Source: Neocallimastix lanati (nom. inval.) (Eukaryota; Neocallimastigomycota; Neocallimastigomycetes; Neocallimastigales; Neocallimastigaceae). Taken from it: DNA of 32,500 bases. This document shows, piece by piece, positions 13,331 to 23,997 of the stretch; the stretch's first letter is position 1, and every line of letters begins with the position of its first letter. The position numbers and the translations under genes were made by a program. The DNA lies in contig JACVTC010000062.1 of NCBI GenBank assembly GCA_016946835.1, positions 792,501-825,000 of the forward strand. The letters run 5' to 3'. A model generated the notes under the pieces. The model did no database searches. It saw nothing but the letters and a program-made list of their open reading frames with translations, and was not told where the DNA came from.

Positions 13331-13665
13331 ATTATTGTTTAATCTTATAAATTTTGAAATTTATCTTTTGTAATTAATATATATACTTTTCTCTAAAAAT
13401 AATTTATAAAAACTTTTATTAATAATGAAAAAATGATAATATTTTTTTTTTTTTAAATTCACTATGAAAAAAGTACAAATATACTTCAGTACATCAAAAA
13501 TGAATCGTTTTATCTTCAAATTTTAAAGTATAAAAATATTAATAATAATCTTTTAAATATAATTAAACTTAAATAGAAACAAAAGTTTATTTAAAATATA
13601 TTTAATAAAAAGTTAATTAAAATAATAAAATAAAAAAAAATATTATTATTTATTCGTGAACGATT
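13331..13665. other. AT-rich spacer upstream of the Hsp20 pseudogene
   Basis: No N-terminal Hsp20 sequence could be found here, although it would be expected immediately upstream of 13666 if the gene were complete. A poly(T) run lies at 13441-13454. Nothing else is recognised. Confidence 0.45.
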
Positions 13666-13884
13666 TTGACTAAGGATCCACTCAAAATGGAACATTCTAA
13701 TGATCATCATGTTTTAACTATCTCTGGTAAAAGAGAAACCATTATTGATAATTCTGATAATAAAGACTCTAAAAAGGATAGCAACTCTGAATCTTCATCA
13801 AATAAGGAAAATAATTCAGGTAAATATAATAATGAACATGTCAATGAAAATAAAGAAGCCAATGTACCTGAACAAAAGAAATTA

Positions 13885-13939
<55 letters not shown>

Positions 13940-14135
13940 AAAGAAAGAAGAAAATAATAAGAAATATTCAAGAATAGAATTTAGTTTCGGTAAATTTTCA
14001 CAATCATTTGCTATTTCTGAAAATACTGATATTAATAATATTAAAATCAAAATGAAATATGGTGTCTTAGAAGTTATTATTAATAAGATTGAAACTCAAA
14101 AGAAAGAGCATAGGCGTTCTATTCAAATTCAATAA
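13666..14135 (+). pseudogene. 5'-truncated small heat-shock protein (Hsp20/alpha-crystallin) pseudogene
   Basis: The left part reads 'TKDPLKMEHSNDHHVLTISG' then KRE, the start of an alpha-crystallin domain (the typical 'HVLTISGKRE' strand). A hydrophilic Asp/Asn/Ser/Lys insert follows, then a (TA)n microsatellite (about 13903-13936) that shifts the frame so that the first frame ends at 13975-13977. In another frame the domain resumes: 'FSFGKFSQSFAISENTDINN', 'MKYGVLEVIINKIE', ending 'RRSIQIQ' with stop TAA at 14133-14135. This matches the 'GxFxRsFxLPenvdxdxIkAxyxNGVLeVtIpK' half of Hsp20. The N-terminal region and the first domain strand are absent, and no ATG precedes the segment in frame. 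The intact parent would be an ATP-independent holdase chaperone that binds unfolded proteins. The family identity is strong; loss of function is inferred from truncation plus frameshift. Confidence 0.85.
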
Positions 14136-14952
14136 AATAAATTATGAATAAGATTAAATAATATATAACGTAAAAATTTCTTAAGTAATATATTATTTAA
14201 TATTATTAAATTAAATAATTAAAATTTTGAAATACAAATGGCATAAATAATATAGATTTAATACTATATTATTTATTATACCTTTCCTAAAATCTATCTT
14301 ATCTATTAATTTAAATAACAAAAATAATAAATCTGTAAATAATAAAAAATGTAAATAAATTAATATATAAATAAAAAAAAAAAATTAACGAAATAAAACA
14401 ATAAAAAATAAAAATATATAAATTATTTATATTGTTGCATTTAGTTTTTTATATAGAAGATATTATTTTCCTTTTAAATTCATCAATTTGCAATTTTATG
14501 TTTTTAGATATGTATATTTCTTTTATATTTTTATTTTAGAACTTTAAAACTTTAATTATTAATAATTAAATCATATAAAGCTTAAGCAAAATATATTTTA
14601 TTTCGATTCATTATATTGTAACTATTGGTTTTTACTATATATAATTAAACATTAATTAGTGTAATATAGTTATAAACAAAATAAAATAATGTATTATAAA
14701 ACTAAATAAAAAAAAAAAAAAGGAATAAAAATATATATATTTACATATAATAAATGATTAAATGAATAATCTTATACAATTTTTACTTTACATTTATATT
14801 TAAATATTTAATAATTTTTCATTCCTATATTTCTAATATTAATTTAAAATTAAAAATTAAAGAATAATTTTACTTATTAATTATATTATTAATTATTTAT
14901 TTAATATTATATTATTTATGTACTTATTTATTATATATAAGTATTTATTTGA
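14136..14952. other. AT-rich intergenic region, no gene
   Basis: A/T-rich sequence downstream of the Hsp20 pseudogene, with poly(A) near 14706-14721 and no readable relic. Confidence 0.5.
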
Positions 14953-15470
14953 TTATTATTTATTATTTATTATTTATTATTTATTATTTATTTATTTTTA
15001 TTATTTATTATTTATTAGTTATTAGTTATTATTTATTAATTATTAGTTATTAGTTATTAGTTATTTATTAATTATTATTTATTATTTATTATTTATTATT
15101 TATTATTTATTATTTATTATTTATTATTTATTATTTATTATTTATTATTTATTATTTATTATTTATTATTTATTATTTATTAGTATTAATTATTTAATAG
15201 TTATTATTTATTATTTATTATTTATTAGTTATTATTTATTATTTATTATTTATTATTTATTATTATTTATTATTTATTATTTATTATTTAATTATTTAAT
15301 TATTAATTACTTTATTTATTTATTATTCATTATTTATTATTTATTATTTATTATTTATTATTTATTATTTATTATTTATTATTTATTATTTATTATTTAT
15401 TATTTATTATTTATTATTTATTATTTATTATTTATTATTTATTATTTATTATTTATTTATTTATTTATTT
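14953..15470. repeat. Large ATTATTT heptanucleotide array with variants
   Basis: About 500 bp is dominated by the period-7 unit ATTATTT, with interruptions of ATTAGTT and ATTTA tetramers and two uniform blocks (about 15070-15180 and 15325-15455). The same unit occurs on the opposite strand at 23640-23955 and in degenerate form at 5295-5600. Confidence 0.92.
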
Positions 15471-16339
15471 ATATATAGAACTAGAATTCTATGGAAAAAA
15501 AATTATTTAAGAAAGAAATATAATAAATTAGCATTAATTAATATACTATTATATTGTTTATATTATATATATATTTAATATTATATTTAATATTACATTT
15601 AAGTTTTTTAATTTAAAAACTAAAACGATATTGGTAGTACAAATATTACTTAGATAATGACAGATTGTAATTATTAAAAAAAAATAAATATTAATACTTA
15701 ACATTATTTAGTATATCATATTTTTAAATTATTAACATATATTTTATACAATTTTGATTAAACGATCATATCAGGTTACATCTTTTTTCATATTTTTTTC
15801 TATATTGTATATATTATTTCTATTTATCATATGAAAAAACTATTATATAATAATAATTAATAATTTATAAAGTTACTAAGTAATATTATTTATTTACTTA
15901 TTATTATTATTATTATTTATTTATTTATTTTATTATTTATTTATTTATTTATTTTACTATTTAATAATTTCAAATTTATATTAAATAATATAATATTTAA
16001 TTAAATAAATAAATAAGTTTGATAAGCAAAAACTTCTCTAACAAAATAGAAAAAAAAAATTTTTTTTTATAAATTAAATTATAAATAAAAAATAATAATT
16101 AAAGATGAATTAGAACATTAAAATAAAATAAAATAATAAATAAATAATAATATTATTATTATTTAACAGTAAAATAATAAAAAAATAAAATATATCAAAA
16201 AAAAAAGTAAAATAAACACGCAACAACAAAATTTATAATTTAATTTAAATTTCAATCAATTCAAAATTCAATTTCTTTTCAAAAAAAAAAATTACAATTA
16301 ATATATATATATCACATTATATAAAATAATTAGAACAAA
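15471..16339. other. 5' flank of the first transporter gene
   Basis: A/T-rich sequence with a further ATT/TTTA repeat near 15900-15960. No gene is seen. A slightly C-containing stretch near 16215-16275 (CAACAACAAAA, CAATCAATTCAAAATTCAA) precedes the ATG at 16340 and could be the transcribed leader. Confidence 0.4.
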
Positions 16340-17875
16340 ATGAATAGTAATGTAATTCATGAGGGTGTAAAAGTTTCAGACAAAAAGCGTAGGTTGATAT
16401 TTATTAATCTTCTTATTAGTTGTATTGCAACTTCAATGCTTGCTACAGCATTAACAACAGCTTTACCACCAATTATGGAAGATTTCAAAATTGATTTCAA
16501 TACAGGTCAATGGATTACTAGTGGTTTTGCATTATTTATTGCTATTGTTACACCTTTAACAGCATATCTTATAACTAGTATAAAAACTAAAATATTATAT
16601 TGTTCTGCACTTACATTCTTCATTGCAGGTTTAACAATATGTGCACTTTCAACAAACTTTTGGATAATGATGGTAGGTAGAATTGTTCAAGGTTGTGGTA
16701 GTGGTTTAATATCGGCAATGACACAAGTTATCATTTTAACTATTTATCCACCAGAAAGAAGAGGTACAGTTATGGGTTGGTATGGTTTATCTATTGGTTT
16801 TTCTCCAATTGTTGCTCCAACCTTGGCTGGTGTTTTAGTTGATTACGTTGGATGGAGAATGGTATTTGTTGTCTCTATTGTTATTATGATTGTTTCATTA
16901 GGTTTTGCTTTAATTGTTTTTGAAGATGTTTTACCATTAATGGAAAAATCATTCGATATTATCTCTTTATTTATGAGCGCTTTAGCTTTTGGTGGTATTA
17001 CTTTATCTATTGGTAATATGGGTAAATACAAATTTGTAAGTGTTCAAGTATTATTATTATTAATCATCGGTATTATCTTCACATTTTTATTCGTTTCAAG
17101 GCAATTACATTTAAAGATACCATTCTTGGATATTCGAGTTTTAAAAGACCAAAAGCTTTCAATTAGTATTATAGCAACTGTATTAATTCAATTATTATTG
17201 TTAGGTTCCGCTATTATTTTCCCAATTTATGTTCAACAACTTAAAGGTGAATCAGCTACGTTATCTGGTTTAGTTATCTTACCAGGTTCATTATTAATGG
17301 CATTAGTTAGCCCATTAGCCGGTAAAATCTTCGATAAATTTGGTATGAAATTATTATTCCTTGTTGGTTCTGTGATTTTAATCTTCAGTAATTTATGGTT
17401 ATACTTCATTACTATCGATGCCAGTATCTGGATTGTTGCTGTAGCTCAAGTTTTTAGATGTTTTGCTTTAGGTATTCTTCTGATGCCAGTAGTTACCTGG
17501 GGTATGACAGATATACCAAAAACAAAAGCTTCTGATGCCACTGCACTTCTTAATTCTATTCGTTCCATTGGTGGTGCCATTGGTTCTGCTTTATTTGTTT
17601 CTATCATGACTGGTGTAGCTAAAACTTTAGGTAAAAATAAAGAAAATCCAGAGATGTACGGTTTTAATTTTGTTTTCTTAACAATGACAGGTTTATCCCT
17701 AATTATTTTATTAATAGGTATTTTTGGATGTAAAAAGCAACCAAAGAAAGAAAAAGAAACAAATGAAGACAAAGAATCCAAAGATTCATTAACTGAAACA
17801 ACTGAATCAAATAATAAAGATAAATCACTCACTAATAATGAATCTCAATTAAATATTGTAGTCAAGGAACAATAA
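16340..17875 (+). CDS. 14-TM drug:H+ antiporter-family MFS transporter (DHA2/EmrB-like), copy 1
   Basis: A complete intronless protein of 511 aa. A 17-residue cytosolic N-terminus (EGVKVSDKKR) precedes TM1. 'TALTTALPPIMEDF' (37-49) and 'NTGQWITSGFAL' (54-65) are the TM1-TM2 signature of the DHA2 group. A basic loop follows TM2 (79-85). 'VGRIVQGCGSGL' (112-123) is motif B with the conserved Arg114. 'GWYGLSIGFSPIVAPTLAG' (146-164) is the antiporter motif C region, followed by 'GWRMVF'. Fourteen hydrophobic segments extend to about 463. The C-terminal tail (464-511) is short, charged and Ser/Thr/Lys-rich. A plasma- or vacuolar-membrane exporter of small toxic compounds driven by the proton gradient is inferred from the family; the substrate is unknown. 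The core resembles bacterial LmrB/EmrB proteins more than typical fungal DHA2 proteins, suggesting ancient transfer. First of a head-to-tail array. Confidence 0.95.
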   Translation: MNSNVIHEGVKVSDKKRRLIFINLLISCIATSMLATALTTALPPIMEDFKIDFNTGQWITSGFALFIAIVTPLTAYLITSIKTKILYCSALTFFIAGLTICALSTNFWIMMVGRIVQGCGSGLISAMTQVIILTIYPPERRGTVMGWYGLSIGFSPIVAPTLAGVLVDYVGWRMVFVVSIVIMIVSLGFALIVFEDVLPLMEKSFDIISLFMSALAFGGITLSIGNMGKYKFVSVQVLLLLIIGIIFTFLFVSRQLHLKIPFLDIRVLKDQKLSISIIATVLIQLLLLGSAIIFPIYVQQLKGESATLSGLVILPGSLLMALVSPLAGKIFDKFGMKLLFLVGSVILIFSNLWLYFITIDASIWIVAVAQVFRCFALGILLMPVVTWGMTDIPKTKASDATALLNSIRSIGGAIGSALFVSIMTGVAKTLGKNKENPEMYGFNFVFLTMTGLSLIILLIGIFGCKKQPKKEKETNEDKESKDSLTETTESNNKDKSLTNNESQLNIVVKEQ

Positions 17876-18039
17876 AATTCATAAAAAAAAAAAAAAATAA
17901 TAATAATAATAATAATAATATAAAATCAATTTAATAAAAAATAATAAATAAATAAATAAATAAAATACGAATAATATCGATTTATAAGAACATTATGTAA
18001 TATATAATTTAAGATTAAGATACTAATTAATTTAACTTT

Positions 18040-18080
<41 letters not shown>

Positions 18081-18582
18081 AAATAAAATATAAAAAATAA
18101 AAAATTAAAATATAATATAATAAATAATTAGGTTTATATTAACAACTGTTTTTTAAAAAAAATAAGTATATAAAAAAAAAAAAATTCTACATAAAATATA
18201 GTTAAATTCTAGCAATATTTATTTTTTTTTTTTTTTTTTTCGTTTTTTATATTTTAATATTCTAATTAATTAATTATTAAATAAAAATATACTAAAATCT
18301 AATTAAAATATATTAAATAAAATACGATTAATACAATAAATTTTTTTTTTTTTATTTTGATATTTCGAATAATATATACCTTATATATATAATTATTAAA
18401 TAAAAAACCATTAAAAATAATTGTATTATCATAAAGAATTCAGACATTTTTATATTTATTTATTCAATTCACTTATTTATTTACTGATTTTTTTCTTATT
18501 ACTCATGGATTTATTCATTAATATATTTTTCATTTATTTATTATTTGTTTATTCATTTTTTTATTATTCGTTTATTTATTAA

Positions 18583-18583
18583 T

Positions 18584-18670
<87 letters not shown>

Positions 18671-18673
18671 TTT
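18583..18673. repeat. (TTTA)n tetranucleotide microsatellite, about 22 copies
   Basis: A perfect TTTA array, preceded by degenerate TTTATT units from about 18466. Confidence 0.92.
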
Positions 18674-19256
18674 CTCATTACCTAGTAAAATATAATAATA
18701 AATGGTATTATCGTATAAATAAAAAAGTTAATATATCAGAAAAAAAAAAAAAAAAGAATTTTATAGAATTAGAAAAATTTTTTTACCTTTTATCGTTTAA
18801 TTACATAAATATATTCTAGAAAGAAAAAAGTATATAAATAATTAACAAAAAAATTTTTTTATTAATGTACATATTAGCAGAAATAAAAAACATATATATT
18901 TATTTATCATTTATTTATTAATTATTTATTTAATTATTTATTTAATTATTATTTATTATTTTATTATTTATTATTTATTATTTATTATTAATTATACTAT
19001 TATATATAATGTAGCATTAATGTAGTATTTATTAAGTAGTATTTTATTTGTAATTACCACTTATAATTATTATTAATTAATAATATTTATATACAAAATT
19101 CATTAAGTGCAGAATTCTTTTATAAAAAAATATATGTACTGAAAAGTATCATATTTAAATATTTATATGAATGTATAATATTTTATTGATAAGTTTAATA
19201 TATAAATTATATTATTTATTATTATATATTATAATACAATAATTACAACATTATTT

Positions 19257-19424
19257 ATAGATATAAATTTATATTAAATATTATAATTCTTTATTTATAT
19301 AGACATAAATTTATATAAAATATTATAATCCTTTATTTATATAGACAAAAATTTATATAAAATATTATAATTCTTTATTTATATAGACATAAATTTATAT
19401 ACAATATTACAATCCTTTATTTTA
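19257..19424. repeat. 42 bp minisatellite, four tandem copies
   Basis: Units at 19257-19298, 19299-19340, 19341-19382 and 19383-19424 each begin ATAGA(C/T)A and end with CTTTATTTAT or a close variant. Copies differ at a few positions, including an alternation of TTCTTT and TCCTTT near the unit end (copies 1 and 3 versus 2 and 4), which suggests that an 84 bp dimer was duplicated. No coding capacity is evident. Confidence 0.9.
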
Positions 19425-20473
19425 TATTTTTAATTTTAATTTTTATTAATAATAATTTAATAATAATGCAGAATTTTTTTTTTTTTTTCAAGAATAAATT
19501 AAATCTTCATAAATCTATATAAAAATCTACCCAGTTTTCATCCATTATTCTGCTTATTTCAATTTTTTTATTTTTATTCTTATTATATATTTTTTATTGT
19601 TCACCTTAAATCTATTAAAAATAGGCTTATTCTTCATATATAAAATATGTGGCACATACCATAAATTTATTTTTTTATTTTTATTTTATGCATTTTCCAT
19701 AAACTTTTTTCCATAATAAAATTTAAAAATAACTATTATAATATAATATATAATATATATAATAACAATAGATTTTATATAATATATTATTAATAATTTT
19801 GATAAAATTTTAATTTATTATATTATATTATTAATTAAAATACCAAGATTACCAAAGATTCTTCAATAAATATTAATATCAAATTATTAATAATCTATAA
19901 AAAAAAAAAAAAAAATTATATTAATATATAATATAAATATTTACTATTATTTATATTAATAAATATTTTTAATTCTAAAAATTTCTGTAAAAAAAATGAA
20001 AAAAAAAAAAAAAAAAATATGGAATAATTCATAAATATCTTTACAAAATTCGGTATCTTCTTTTTTTTCCTTAATTACTAATTAATTTATATTTCAATTT
20101 CAAAAAAAAAAAAAAAAAAAAAAAAAAGTATATATAAATAGTGAGTTTTCTTTTATCTTTTTTTTTTTTTTTTCACTAAATTAAATTTACAATAAGTTAT
20201 TTATTTTATAATTATATAAAATTAAAAAAAAAGAATTTTAACTAAATAAATAGTTAAATTAAATATACCAAATTATAAAATAGTTATATATTCATATATA
20301 ACAATATAATTAAGTTTTGAAGATTAAAAAAAAAGATTAAACAAAATAATTAATTTAAAACATATATATATAAGAATCAAACAAAAATAATAATAAAATA
20401 AAACTAATAATTATACATTTCATTTATTAAATTAATATATTATTTTGAATTTATAATAAATAAAAAAAAAAAA

Positions 20474-22177
20474 ATGAGTGATACAATAATTAAAACTGAA
20501 GGAAAGAAAGTCTCTGATAAAAAGAGAACTTCAATTTTTTTAAATATTAATGTTAGTTGTATTGCAACTTCTATGCTTGGTACGGCTTTAACTACAGCTT
20601 TACCACCAATTATGAAAGATCTTAATATTAGTGTCAATACAGGACAATGGTTAACTAGTGGTTTTGCATTATTTTTAGCAGTAATGACTCCATTTACTGC
20701 TTATCTTATCACAAGATTTAGAACAAAGAAATTATACTGTACAGCTATTGGTTTTTTCATTGTTGGTTTAACTATTTGTGCTTGCTCAAACAATTTCTGG
20801 ACAATGATGCTCGGTAGAATTATTCAAGGTTGTGGTAATGGTTTATTATCTTCTATGGCTCAAGTCATTATTTTAACGATTTTCCCACCAGAAAGAATTG
20901 GCACCATCATGGGTTGGTATGGTTTATCTATTGGTGTTGCTCCAATTATTTCACCTACCATTGCTGGTCTTTTAGTGGATTCTGTTGGTTGGAGAATGAT
21001 TTTCATTATTGCTATTTCCATTATGCTTGTTTCTCTTATTTGTGCTATTTTCATTTTTGAAGATGTTTTACCCACCATGAATAAACATTTCGATGTTATT
21101 TCTTTATTCTTTAGTGCTCTTGCCTTTGGTGATATTACTTTAGCTGTTGGTAATATGGGAACTTACGACTTTGTAAGTTATCAAGTTTTACTTGCTTTAA
21201 TTATTGGTGTCATCACTAGCATAATATTTGTTTGGAGACAATTACATATAAAGGTACCATTCTTAGATGTTCGCGTCTTAAAAAATAAAGATTATTCCAT
21301 TAGTCTTACTGCTACTGTCATATTACAATTAATTTTAATGGGATCTGCTATTATCTTTCCTGTTTATGTTCAACAAATTAAGGGATATTCCGCAACTATT
21401 TCTGGTTTAGTTGTTTTACCAGGTTCATTAGCTATGGCTGTTATTAGTCCATTTGCTGGTAAAATATATGATAAAATTGGTATGAAATTATTATTTATTA
21501 TAGGATCTTCTGCATTAGCTATTGGAAATTTAGCCATCTACTTCATTGATATTCATCAAAGTGTTTGGATTATTGCCAGTGTCAATATTTTAAGATGTTT
21601 ATCCTTTGGTTCACTTTTAATGCCTCTTGTTACCTGGGCTATGAAAGACATTCCAAAAACGAAAGCTTCTGATGCTACAGCTCTCTTCAATTCCATTCGT
21701 TTCATAGGCGGTGCTGTCGGTTCAGCATTATTTATTTCTATTATGACTAAAGTTGCTAATGCTGTAGTTGATACAAAAGAAAATCCAAAGATGTATGGTA
21801 TTAATATTGTATTCCTTATTATGTCTATTCTTTCCGTTATTATATTATTATTAGGTATCTTTGCTTGTAAGCAAAGTCCAACGAAAAAGAATGTTAAAGA
21901 TCAAGAAAAGGAAAAGGAAATGAAAGAATTATCTAGTGATGATAAATTAAATATTGATATAGTAATCGCAGACGAAAAGGCATCAAATAAAAAATCCACA
22001 GATACAATATCGGAAACCGATACCATCATTTATAACGAAATATCTATTGATGAATTATCAATTAAAGATAAATCAGATACTGACACAATTATTGAAGAAC
22101 CATCAATAGATGAAATAACACCAAAAGCAGATTCTGAAATTGAAGTCATTATTAACAACGACAACAATAAATTATAA
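20474..22177 (+). CDS. 14-TM MFS transporter (DHA2/EmrB-like), copy 2, with a repetitive acidic tail
   Basis: A complete intronless protein of 567 aa. The start is fixed by the conserved N-terminus 'EGKKVSDKKR' shared by all copies. The core matches copy 1 segment by segment: 'LGTALTTALPPIMKDL' (35-50), 'NTGQWLTSGFALFL' (55-68), 'LGRIIQGCGNGLL' (113-125, conserved Arg115), 'GWYGLSIGVAPIISPTIAG' (147-165), 'FPVYVQQIKGYSATISGL' (295-312) and 'KASDATALFNSIRFIGGAVG' (397-416). The last TM ends near 463. The tail (464-567) is unlike the tails of copies 1 and 3. It is acidic and repetitive, with three 'SID' or 'DTII' type blocks (ETDTIIYNEISIDELS, SDTDTIIEEPSIDEIT, SEIEVII). Proton-driven efflux of small molecules is inferred from the family. 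The first ~130 shared bases are nearly identical to the copy at 32310. Confidence 0.95.
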   Translation: MSDTIIKTEGKKVSDKKRTSIFLNINVSCIATSMLGTALTTALPPIMKDLNISVNTGQWLTSGFALFLAVMTPFTAYLITRFRTKKLYCTAIGFFIVGLTICACSNNFWTMMLGRIIQGCGNGLLSSMAQVIILTIFPPERIGTIMGWYGLSIGVAPIISPTIAGLLVDSVGWRMIFIIAISIMLVSLICAIFIFEDVLPTMNKHFDVISLFFSALAFGDITLAVGNMGTYDFVSYQVLLALIIGVITSIIFVWRQLHIKVPFLDVRVLKNKDYSISLTATVILQLILMGSAIIFPVYVQQIKGYSATISGLVVLPGSLAMAVISPFAGKIYDKIGMKLLFIIGSSALAIGNLAIYFIDIHQSVWIIASVNILRCLSFGSLLMPLVTWAMKDIPKTKASDATALFNSIRFIGGAVGSALFISIMTKVANAVVDTKENPKMYGINIVFLIMSILSVIILLLGIFACKQSPTKKNVKDQEKEKEMKELSSDDKLNIDIVIADEKASNKKSTDTISETDTIIYNEISIDELSIKDKSDTDTIIEEPSIDEITPKADSEIEVIINNDNNKL

Positions 22178-22731
22178 ATTTAATTATAACGTTGTTAGTA
22201 ATAAAATTTTATTTATTTAAAAATTTTAATTTTTTAGTTTCTAAAGGGAATTATAGAACCTTTTAAAAACTAAAGCTAAAAAAAATAGATATTTAAACAT
22301 TATAATAGTAGTAACATTTTTATATATAATATATATATAATTAGAATTAGAAATCATTTTAAGTTATTATTTAATTTATTTTACATTTTAATTTAATTTA
22401 ATTTACTTATAAATATTTATTTATTATACTATTTAATTATAACTATCTTTCATTCTATTTATTCATTCATTAAAAAAAGTATATATGTATAAATTTAAAT
22501 ATGCAGTACAGTATTATAGAAAATTATTTAATATATTCATTATTATTTATAACTAGCCATAACAAAAAAAAAATATATATATATATATGGTTAAAAGAAA
22601 TATAAAAATTTAATAAAAATATAAATATAAAAATCATAAATATAAATAAAATAAAGTGAAAGGACTTTAATTTTTTTAAATTTTTTTTTTTTTTTTTATT
22701 TTTTTTTTAATTTTTATTACTAAAAAAATTA

Positions 22732-22764
<33 letters not shown>

Positions 22765-23059
22765 TGACTACTTTTTAAAAATAATTTTAATTACTTTTAA
22801 TAATTAAATAATAATAATATGATAATAATATAATTTTTAAAAAGTTATTTTTTTTTATAAATTAAACTTATTTATAATTATTTTATTCATACTAAGACCA
22901 TAATTTCTTTCAAATTATCAATTCAAACCCTAATCTGGAATAAGAATTCTTTTAAATAGAAATCTTTTAAATCTTTTAATCTGAAGATGAAGTTCGTTAT
23001 ATATAGATTATTTTCTAAATTTATTTATATGCTTTGTTTTGAATATTACTTTCATTTCA
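22178..23059. other. AT-rich spacer downstream of transporter copy 2
   Basis: Poly(T) and poly(A) runs and TA tracts. A slightly less biased patch at about 22915-23045 might be a worn relic, but no protein family could be read in any frame. Confidence 0.4.
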
Positions 23060-23117
23060 AATAAGTAAAGATCAAAGTTCTCAATAATTGCGGTTATAAA
23101 AAAAAAAAAAAAAAAAA
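23060..23117 (+). mobile_element. 58 bp poly(A)-ended insertion flanked by a 10 bp duplication
   Basis: TTTCATTTCA occurs at 23050-23059 and again at 23118-23127. Between them lies a short unique sequence ending TAATTGCGGTTAT and then a run of about 19 A. Unique sequence, poly(A), then the second repeat copy is the layout of a target-primed retro-insertion. The repeat is short and the region AT-rich, so this is the weakest of the four similar cases. Confidence 0.5.
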
Positions 23118-23127
23118 TTTCATTTCA

Positions 23128-23612
23128 TGTTACTATTTAAAATATTGTTATATTCAATTTGGACTAATAATGTTTTTTATTAATTTTGTGTTTTTTAAAA
23201 CAATATACTAAATGAATAAAAAAAATTCATTATAATTAAGGCTATAAAAAAAAAAAAAAAAAAAAATATTAATACAAAAATATTTAACCCTTTTGAATTC
23301 AAATATTAATGATTAGGTTTAAAATCAAAATTTTAAAATATATATATATTTTTTTTAATGTAACAAAAAACATAAAGTATATTTTAACATAATAATAGAT
23401 AAAAATATTAATATGAATAATAGAATAATAAAATTGTTCTTCAATATTTGTATTTCACTTATTAAATTAAATGTTTTTATTAATTATTCCTGATTAATTT
23501 AAAATAATAATATATTTTTTACTTAAAGAATAAAAATTTTAAAACTCCAAAAGAGAGAAAAAAAAAAACTTTATTAATGAAAAATATTTTAATAAATTCA
23601 ATCTAATTAATG

Positions 23613-23639
<27 letters not shown>
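23128..23639. other. AT-rich spacer with a second GGCTAT-poly(A) block
   Basis: At about 23236-23266 the sequence ATAATTAAGGCTAT is followed by about 21 A. This resembles the end of the insertion at 23060-23117 (ATAATTGCGGTTAT then A). No clear flanking duplication was found for this block. The remainder is A/T-rich with an AAT run near 23613-23643. Confidence 0.45.
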
Positions 23640-23647
<8 letters not shown>

Positions 23648-23955
23648 TAAATAATAAATAAATAATAAATAATAAATAATAAATAATAAATAATAAATAA
23701 TAAATAATAAATAATAAATAATAAATAATAAATAATAAATAATAAATAATAAATAATAAATAATAAATAAATAAATAATAAATAATAAATAATAAATAAT
23801 AAATAATAAATAATAAATAATAAATAATAAATAATAAATAATAAATAATAAATAATCAACAATAGAATAATAAATAATAAATATTAAATAATAAATAATA
23901 AATAATAAATAATAAATAATAAATAATAAATAATAAATAATAAATAATAAAAATA
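23640..23955. repeat. AATAAAT heptanucleotide array with one interruption
   Basis: About 315 bp of period-7 AATAAAT, interrupted near 23854-23889 by CAACAATAGAAT-like sequence and by extra AAAT units. It is the reverse complement of the ATTATTT-type array at 14953-15470. It directly abuts the Ty1/copia relic. Long minus-strand frames of Tyr/Leu/Ile are artefacts of this repeat. Confidence 0.93.
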
Positions 23956-23997
23956 ATAATAACAATGAACAAAAATAAAAATTAAAGATTAAAAGAC

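Larger units (their letters stand above)
17876..20473. other. Spacer between transporter copies 1 and 2
   Basis: 2.6 kb of A/T-rich DNA with no gene relic recognised. It contains a TTTA array (18583-18673), a 42 bp minisatellite (19257-19424) and many poly(A)/poly(T) runs. Sequence directly ahead of 20474 is A-rich, as expected for a fungal leader. Confidence 0.5.

Noticed and set aside
14953-15470. Regularly repeated block that might be taken for a CRISPR array or telomere-like repeat
   Set aside because: There are no unique spacers, the unit is a pure A/T heptamer, and the locus lies inside a eukaryotic contig between genes.
22915-23045. Less A/T-biased patch that might be a gene relic
   Set aside because: No frame on either strand gave a recognisable motif; it is only mentioned in the spacer description.
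23232-23275. A fifth poly(A)-ended insertion ending GGCTAT
   Set aside because: No convincing flanking duplication was found. Only the similarity of its end to that of the 23060-23117 insert was kept as a note.
23539-23965. Two long minus-strand frames of Leu/Ile/Tyr
   Set aside because: They are translations of the AATAAAT heptamer array. Overlapping open frames in two phases show that it is a repeat artefact.
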